NCBI RefSeq assembly: GCF_000828895.1
Contig: NZ_AP014568.1
Coordinates: 2,301,858 to 2,365,857, forward strand
Length of the DNA: 64,000 nt
DNA from: Serpentinimonas raichei
Lineage (GTDB): Bacteria; Pseudomonadota; Gammaproteobacteria; Burkholderiales; Burkholderiaceae_C
Direction: 5' to 3'
The notes below the pieces were generated by a model, which saw nothing but the letters and a program-made list of their open reading frames with translations, was not told where the DNA came from and searched no databases. The translations under genes and the position numbers were made by a program. This document shows, in pieces, positions 59,780 through 64,000 of the stretch (position 1 is the first letter of the stretch; the number at the start of each line of letters is the position of its first letter).

Positions 59780-60558
59780 GTCGTTCTCCGGTGCGGCTGG
59801 CGGCGTTGCTGGCGCCGCCGCAGCGCCTCGCCAAAGGCCGCAAAGGTGGCGGCGTAAAAGGGGTTATCCGTGCAGCGCCACTCGGGGTGCCACTGCACCG
59901 CGTAAGCAAACTCGGCCGCGCCTTGCACCTCGAAGGCCTCGACCAGCCCGTCTTCGGCCCAGGCCAGCGGCTGCAAAGTGGGTGCCAGGCGGCCGATGCC
60001 CTGCCCGTGCAGCGAGTTGACTAGGGCCTGCTCGGCACCCGCCCACTGCGCCAGCACCGAGCCTGCGGCCAGCCGCACCGGGTGGCTGGGGCCGTACTGC
60101 TGCTCAACGGGCAAACCATCGGCCTCGCGGTGATCCATCAGCCCCGGCACCGCGTGCACGGTCTGGTGCAAGCTGCCGCCCAAGGCCACGTTGATTTCTT
60201 GAAAACCGCGGCAAATGCCCAGCAGCGGCACCGCTTGCGCCAGGCAGGCACGCACCAGCGCCAGCGTGAGCGCGTCGCGCGCCGGGTCCAGCGGCAGCGC
60301 GGGGTCGTGCACTTCTTCGTCGAAATGCGCCGGGTGTACGTTGGAGGGCGAGCCGGTGAGCAGCACGCCATCGACTTGCGCCAGCAAGCTCTCGATCTGC
60401 GCGGGTTCGGCCAGCGGGAACAGCACCGGCTGCGCCTGCGCGCCCACCTTGACGGCACGCGCGTACTTGTCGCCCAACAGCAAATAGGGCATGTCGTAGC
60501 GGCCCAGCAGGCGGTGGTCGGCTGGTAGCCAGACCAAGGGTAAGGGGGAGGTTTGCAT
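59776..60558 (-). CDS. puuD: Gamma-glutamyl-GABA hydrolase PuuD
   Basis: A 260-residue class I glutamine-amidotransferase-like hydrolase releasing GABA and glutamate in the Puu pathway. The nucleophile Cys is in PLLGICRGFQEIN (about residue 114), His in AYAVQWHPEWR with its acid partner near the C-terminus. LTGSPSNVHPAHF is the PuuD-type loop. ATG 60558 (MQTSPLPLVWLP) is preferred over the longer frame. It overlaps puuA by four bases and is followed upstream by mqsRA. Confidence 0.9.
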   Translation of the reverse strand: MQTSPLPLVWLPADHRLLGRYDMPYLLLGDKYARAVKVGAQAQPVLFPLAEPAQIESLLAQVDGVLLTGSPSNVHPAHFDEEVHDPALPLDPARDALTLALVRACLAQAVPLLGICRGFQEINVALGGSLHQTVHAVPGLMDHREADGLPVEQQYGPSHPVRLAAGSVLAQWAGAEQALVNSLHGQGIGRLAPTLQPLAWAEDGLVEAFEVQGAAEFAYAVQWHPEWRCTDNPFYAATFAAFGEALRRRQQRRQPHRRTT

Positions 60559-60674
60559 CGTATGAGCTGAACCGGCGGGTTGCAAGGCGCGCCCGACTTG
60601 AACCGCAGTGTAAGCGCTGCGCCACTGGCTCCGTTTTGCGCAATCGCCTTGGCTGGGGCAACAAGAATTGCGCT

Positions 60675-61076
60675 TCAGGCGGTTTTCACTTCGTTCAGCA
60701 GATCGGGGTGACGATCCAACAGCTTGAACAGCTTGACCAGTGCCAGTGGTGGCTTGGTCTTGCCGGTCTCGTAGCGCGAGAAGGCATTGATGCCACCGCC
60801 AAAAATTTCGGCGGCTTCGCGCTGCCCGAGGTCGAGCTTCTTGCGCACGTTGAGGATGAAACCGGGGTCAACAATGGCCGCGTTCACCTGCTTGTTGAAC
60901 GCCTGCATCTCCCGCATGACACGCTCGGTTTCTGGCATGTCGGTAATGGACTCATCACAGGCAGGGCAAAAATCGGCCGTCACCGCCGGGATGGTGGTGG
61001 CTTCACCCTTGTAGGTATAGGGCAGGTCGCGGGTGTCATGGATCAGTTCCGCCGCGCCGCAAACCGGGCATTTCAT
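60675..61076 (-). CDS. mqsA: MqsA-type antitoxin
   Basis: A 133-residue antitoxin. The N-terminal zinc domain has CPVC (residues 3-6) and FCPACDE (about residues 35-41), and the C-terminal XRE-like HTH is RKKLDLGQREAAEIFGGGIN, followed by AFSRYETGKTKPP. MqsA represses its operon and blocks MqsR. The ATG at 61076 is eight bases after GGAG; an ATG two codons upstream overlaps the mqsR stop. It lies 116 bases before puuD. Confidence 0.92.
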   Translation of the reverse strand: MKCPVCGAAELIHDTRDLPYTYKGEATTIPAVTADFCPACDESITDMPETERVMREMQAFNKQVNAAIVDPGFILNVRKKLDLGQREAAEIFGGGINAFSRYETGKTKPPLALVKLFKLLDRHPDLLNEVKTA

Positions 61077-61078
61077 GG

Positions 61079-61375
61079 TCATAGCTCCTTAAAGGACACG
61101 ATCAGCACGTCATCAATGACCGTCAGTTTCAGGTACACATCGCCCGTCTGCGTGCTTGGGCGGTACACGTCCTGCCATACCGTGTGGTCGGCATGGGTAG
61201 TCATGCTCTTGTAAAAATCTGCAGGGGTGAGCTCCATCACCACGGCCAACACGGCGGAGAGATCCAACCCCAATGCAGCGGCCCCAAGCCTGGCTGAATG
61301 GGTCGCACGCACCTTGCCAGCCTCTACCAAGGCTTTGACGACTGACAGCTTGCTGTGTGGGCTTCGTTTCTCCAC
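61079..61375 (-). CDS. mqsR: MqsR-type mRNA interferase toxin
   Basis: A 98-residue RelE-superfamily toxin; MqsR cleaves mRNA at GCU-type sites. Recognisable parts are MEKRSPHSKLSVVKALVEAG, GLDLSAVLAVVMELTPADFYKSM (residues 37-59) and YRPSTQTGDVYLKLTVIDD. It precedes and overlaps mqsA, the usual toxin-first order for this system. A frame of the minus strand in another phase overlapping it is a shadow. Confidence 0.92.
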   Translation of the reverse strand: MEKRSPHSKLSVVKALVEAGKVRATHSARLGAAALGLDLSAVLAVVMELTPADFYKSMTTHADHTVWQDVYRPSTQTGDVYLKLTVIDDVLIVSFKEL

Positions 61376-61435
61376 TGGCAGATTTTAACCTGGTTGGTTT
61401 ATTTTGGCAAGATTGGCTCAATCCTTGACCCGCGC

Positions 61436-62755
61436 TCAACCCAACGCCTCGCGCAGCCGCTGCCACGCCATGCCCAGCGCCAGCAGCGGGGTGCGCAGGC
61501 GCGGGCCGCCGGGAAAGGGGTGGTGGCGCAGCCGCGTGTACACATCGAAGCGCCCGGCTTGGCCGCTGATGGCCTCGGCCACCAGCCGCCCGGCCAAGCC
61601 GGCCAGCACCACGCCGTGCCCGCTAAAGCCTTGCAAATAATAGACCTGCGGCGACAGGCGGCCAAAATCCGGGGCCCGGTTCATGCTGATATCGACAAAG
61701 CCGCCCCAGAGGTATTCCACCGGCACCTGCGCCAGATCGGGGAACACGGCCAGCATGCGCTGGCGCATGAGCGCTTGCAGGTGCTGCGGGGTGCGGGTGC
61801 TGTAGCTAACACGGCCGCCAAACAGCAAGCGCTGCTCGGCGCTGAAGCGAAAGTAGTCCAGCACCAGGTTGTTGTCGCTCACGGCGGCGGCGCTGGGGAT
61901 CAGGCGCCGGCTCAAGGCCGCAGCCACCGGGGCGGTGGCGATCAGATAGGTGCCGACCGGCATGATGCGCCGCCCCAAGGCCGGGGCCAGCGCCGGGGCG
62001 TATTCGGGCAGCAGGCAATTGCCGGCCAGCAGCGCGTGCTGCGCCGTCACTTGACCGCTGGCCGTGTGCGCCGTCACGCCGGCGGCGTGGTGGCTCAGGC
62101 GCAGCACGGCGCTGTGCTCGTGCAGGGCCACACCGGCCTGCTGCGCCGCCTGCGCCAGCCCCAGGGTGTATTTGAGCGGGTGCAGGTGCCCGCTTAGCTT
62201 TTCAAAGGCGGCGGCGTGGTAGAGCGGGCTGTCGATGTAGCGGCGCACCTCGGCCCCGGTGGCCAGCTCGCACGCCAGGCCGTAGTCGCGCTGCTGCTGC
62301 GCCGTATCGGCCAGCAGGCGCTGGGCTTGGCGCGGCGTATCGGCCACATACAAGTAGCCGCGCTGCCAGTCGCAGTCGATGCGGTGCTGGGCGATGCGCT
62401 GCCCAATCAGCTCGATGCCCTCCAGCGTCCAGTCCCACAACCGGCGCGCATCGGCGCGGCCCAGTTGCTGCTCCAGCGGCTCCTGGCCGCAGGCGTAGCC
62501 GACCAAGGCCTGGCCGCCGTTGCGCCCGCTGGCCCCCCAGCCGATGCGCTGCGCCTCCAGCAGGCAAACCTGCAGACCGCGCTCGGCCAACTCCAGCGCC
62601 GCGCTCAAACCGGCCAAGCCAGCGCCGACGATCAGCACATCGGCGCGCTGCTCGCCTTGCAGCGGTGGATGCGGCGGCGCGCGCTGCACCGAGGCCTCGT
62701 AGTAGCTGCGCTGGTTCAGCAGGGTGTCGCTGTGCAGCAAATCGGGCTTGAACAC
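61436..62755 (-). CDS. puuB: Gamma-glutamylputrescine oxidoreductase PuuB
   Basis: A 439-residue FAD-dependent DAO-family oxidoreductase. The Rossmann dinucleotide motif is VLIVGAGLAGLSAALELAERG (near residue 40), with GWGASGRNGGQALVGYACGQ and, near the C-terminus, YYLQGFSGHGVVLAGLAGRL. It oxidises gamma-glutamylputrescine to the aldehyde. The start is GTG 62755 (VFKPDLLHSD), five bases after a GAGG. It sits just after the speB stop and before mqsRA. Confidence 0.9.
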   Translation of the reverse strand: MFKPDLLHSDTLLNQRSYYEASVQRAPPHPPLQGEQRADVLIVGAGLAGLSAALELAERGLQVCLLEAQRIGWGASGRNGGQALVGYACGQEPLEQQLGRADARRLWDWTLEGIELIGQRIAQHRIDCDWQRGYLYVADTPRQAQRLLADTAQQQRDYGLACELATGAEVRRYIDSPLYHAAAFEKLSGHLHPLKYTLGLAQAAQQAGVALHEHSAVLRLSHHAAGVTAHTASGQVTAQHALLAGNCLLPEYAPALAPALGRRIMPVGTYLIATAPVAAALSRRLIPSAAAVSDNNLVLDYFRFSAEQRLLFGGRVSYSTRTPQHLQALMRQRMLAVFPDLAQVPVEYLWGGFVDISMNRAPDFGRLSPQVYYLQGFSGHGVVLAGLAGRLVAEAISGQAGRFDVYTRLRHHPFPGGPRLRTPLLALGMAWQRLREALG

Positions 62756-62762
62756 GGTGGCC

Positions 62763-63719
62763 TCACTTGAGCGCGGTGGGTGGGTGCGCCCGAGTGCGTC
62801 CCAATGCGACTTGGCCCGCCAGCCAGGTCCAGACCAGGGTGGCGGCGGCGCTGCTGCTGAGTTCGGCGTGGTCGTAGGCCGGGGCCACTTCCACGCAGTC
62901 CATCCCGACCCAGTTCAGGTCGGCCAGCTCCTCGACGAAGGTCAGCAGCTGCGAGCTGCTCAGGCCGCCGGGCTCGGGGGTGCCGGTGCCGGGGGCAAAG
63001 GCGGGGTCGAGGCAGTCGATGTCGATCGTCAGGTAGCAGGGACGCGCGCCGATGCGCTGGCGGATTTCGCGCAGCAGCGGTTGCAGCGCCGCGCCGTCGA
63101 GGCCGCGCAAGGCGCGTGCGGTGACAATGAGCCCGCCTTGATCGCGCACGTACTCGCGCGCGGCGCGCGCCCCGCTGGAGCGCAGCCCCACCTGCACCGT
63201 ATGCGCCGGGCTGGCCAGCCCCTGCTGCAGCGCCTCGTAGGTCCAAGTGCCGTGGCCGGAAGGCTCGCCGCAGTGGTCGGTCCAGGTGTCGCAGTGGGCG
63301 TCGAAGTGCAGCAGCGCCAGCGGCTCGCCCTGGCCATAGACGCGCTGGGCGGCGCGCAGCAGCGGCAGGGTGATGGAGTGGTCGCCGCCCAAAAAGGCGC
63401 AGCGGTGCCGCCGCATCAGAGCCTGCGCCTGCTGCTCGATGCAGGCCTGCAGATCCAGCAGCGGCGCGGTGTTGGGCAGGCGCATATCCAGCGCGTCGCC
63501 CAAATAGGCCGTGGGGCTGAGGTTGAAGTGCGGGTGCTCGCCGTCGCACAGCATCAGGCTGGCGGCGCGGATGGCTTGCGGGCCAAAGCGCGCCCCAGGC
63601 CGGTTGCTGACCGCCCCATCGAAAGGCACGCCGACCAGCGCAAAGGGCTGCTCGGCCAGCGGCGCGCAGCCCAGAAAGCGGTTGCTGTTGTTGGCGTAGG
63701 CAAAGTCTCCAATGGCCAT
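62763..63719 (-). CDS. speB: Agmatinase-like ureohydrolase
   Basis: A 318-residue arginase/agmatinase family enzyme with all Mn-binding motifs: FLGGDHSITLPLL, LLHFDAHCDTWTDH and TIDIDCLDPAFAPGTGTPEPGG (about residue 232, shortened). Most likely it cleaves agmatine to putrescine and urea; guanidinobutyrase is the alternative. ATG 63719 follows GGAG. It leads directly into puuB, so agmatine to putrescine and on to the Puu route is plausible. Confidence 0.88.
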   Translation of the reverse strand: MAIGDFAYANNSNRFLGCAPLAEQPFALVGVPFDGAVSNRPGARFGPQAIRAASLMLCDGEHPHFNLSPTAYLGDALDMRLPNTAPLLDLQACIEQQAQALMRRHRCAFLGGDHSITLPLLRAAQRVYGQGEPLALLHFDAHCDTWTDHCGEPSGHGTWTYEALQQGLASPAHTVQVGLRSSGARAAREYVRDQGGLIVTARALRGLDGAALQPLLREIRQRIGARPCYLTIDIDCLDPAFAPGTGTPEPGGLSSSQLLTFVEELADLNWVGMDCVEVAPAYDHAELSSSAAATLVWTWLAGQVALGRTRAHPPTALK

Positions 63720-63795
63720 GGGGGGCTCCTGCGATGGGCTGAGTTTAGTGCTTTGAGAGCGGCTTGGGCGCGGGTTGAGCGCGGGTTGGGGCGCA

Positions 63796-64000
63796 TCAGC
63801 GCGCCAGCGCACGCTGCCTCCAAGCCAGCGCGCTGCCCAGCCAGAGCGCCAGCGCCGAGTAGAACAGGCCGCGCTCCAGCCCGCCGGGGCCGTCGGCAAT
63901 CCAGCCCACCGCCGTCGGCCCGACGATCTGCCCGGCCGCAAACACGATGGTGAAGGCGCTGATGCCGCTGGCCCACTGCGCCGCCGGCAAATTGTGGCGC
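63796..64000 (-). CDS. MFS transporter, YbfB/YjiJ type, C-terminal fragment
   Basis: Only the last 68 or so residues lie in the window; the frame is open to the window edge, so the gene continues beyond it. The visible helices (SGISAFTIVFAAGQIVGPTA, then FYSALALWLGSALAWRQRAL) match the C-terminal transmembrane pair of YbfB/YjiJ family MFS transporters. Substrate unknown. It is on the same strand as speB, 76 bases upstream of it. Confidence 0.7.
   Translation of the reverse strand, partial: RHNLPAAQWASGISAFTIVFAAGQIVGPTAVGWIADGPGGLERGLFYSALALWLGSALAWRQRALAR

Overview
The window reads as a piece of a GC-rich, gene-dense betaproteobacterial chromosome, most likely Burkholderiales and Comamonadaceae-like. 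This is inferred from gene content and order (hemB, lptA-lptB-rpoN, argS followed by a SPOR protein and a dsbA-like gene, mnmG-rsmG-parA-parB, flhDC) and from the heavy GC bias at third codon positions. No rRNA, tRNA or CRISPR array was seen. Most of the sequence is ordinary housekeeping and catabolic DNA. The accessory material is one IS110-family element, three toxin-antitoxin (TA) modules and one chemoreceptor gene broken by an amber codon.

Layout. 1-12.6 kb: a partial membrane protein, an AI-2E-family permease, then pckG, recQ, a rhodanese and hemB on the minus strand, a kinase/receiver-like orphan, malate synthase G, and a divergent LysE-type exporter with an ArgP-like regulator. 12.6-20.8 kb: argS, a SPOR protein, a DsbA-like protein, lptA, lptB, rpoN and a THUMP rRNA methyltransferase, then a probable small RNA with a strong terminator, then a zinc-ribbon protein. 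20.9-28.7 kb: an NhaR-like regulator and the upper phenylacetate pathway (paaX, paaI, paaK, paaABCDE). 28.8-34.9 kb: sulfate ABC importer (cysA, cysW, cysT, sbp) with a second sbp paralogue; a HepT-MntA module lies between the two sbp genes. 35-43.3 kb: flhC-flhD (both probably with TTG starts), a PduO-type cobalamin adenosyltransferase, the split energy-taxis receptor, a GlcD-like D-lactate dehydrogenase and a PAS-GGDEF-EAL protein. 43.3-49.5 kb: parB, parA, rsmG, mnmG with two parS sites inside rsmG and mnmG, then hicAB and an LpxL-type acyltransferase. 49.5-63.7 kb: a polyamine uptake and catabolism region (puuC, potI, potH, potG, potF, a spuC-like transaminase, puuA, puuD, puuB, speB), interrupted by the IS110 element and by mqsRA. 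The window ends in a truncated MFS transporter.

How the genes work together. Agmatine would be cut to putrescine by the SpeB-like ureohydrolase. Imported putrescine (PotFGHI) would pass through the gamma-glutamyl route (PuuA, PuuB, PuuC, PuuD) or be transaminated by the SpuC-like enzyme. PaaK activates phenylacetate and PaaABCDE epoxidises the CoA ester; the ring-opening and beta-oxidation genes (paaG, paaZ, paaF, paaH, paaJ) are absent, so they must lie elsewhere. The two parS sites beside parAB suggest an origin-proximal region.

Items most worth checking: the structured RNA candidate at about 20287-20392; the chemoreceptor split by TAG immediately followed by ATG; the IS110 element with a 272-bp structured left end that could encode a bridge RNA; the terminator-like leader of pckG; and the repeated placement of TA modules in gaps inside metabolic clusters.
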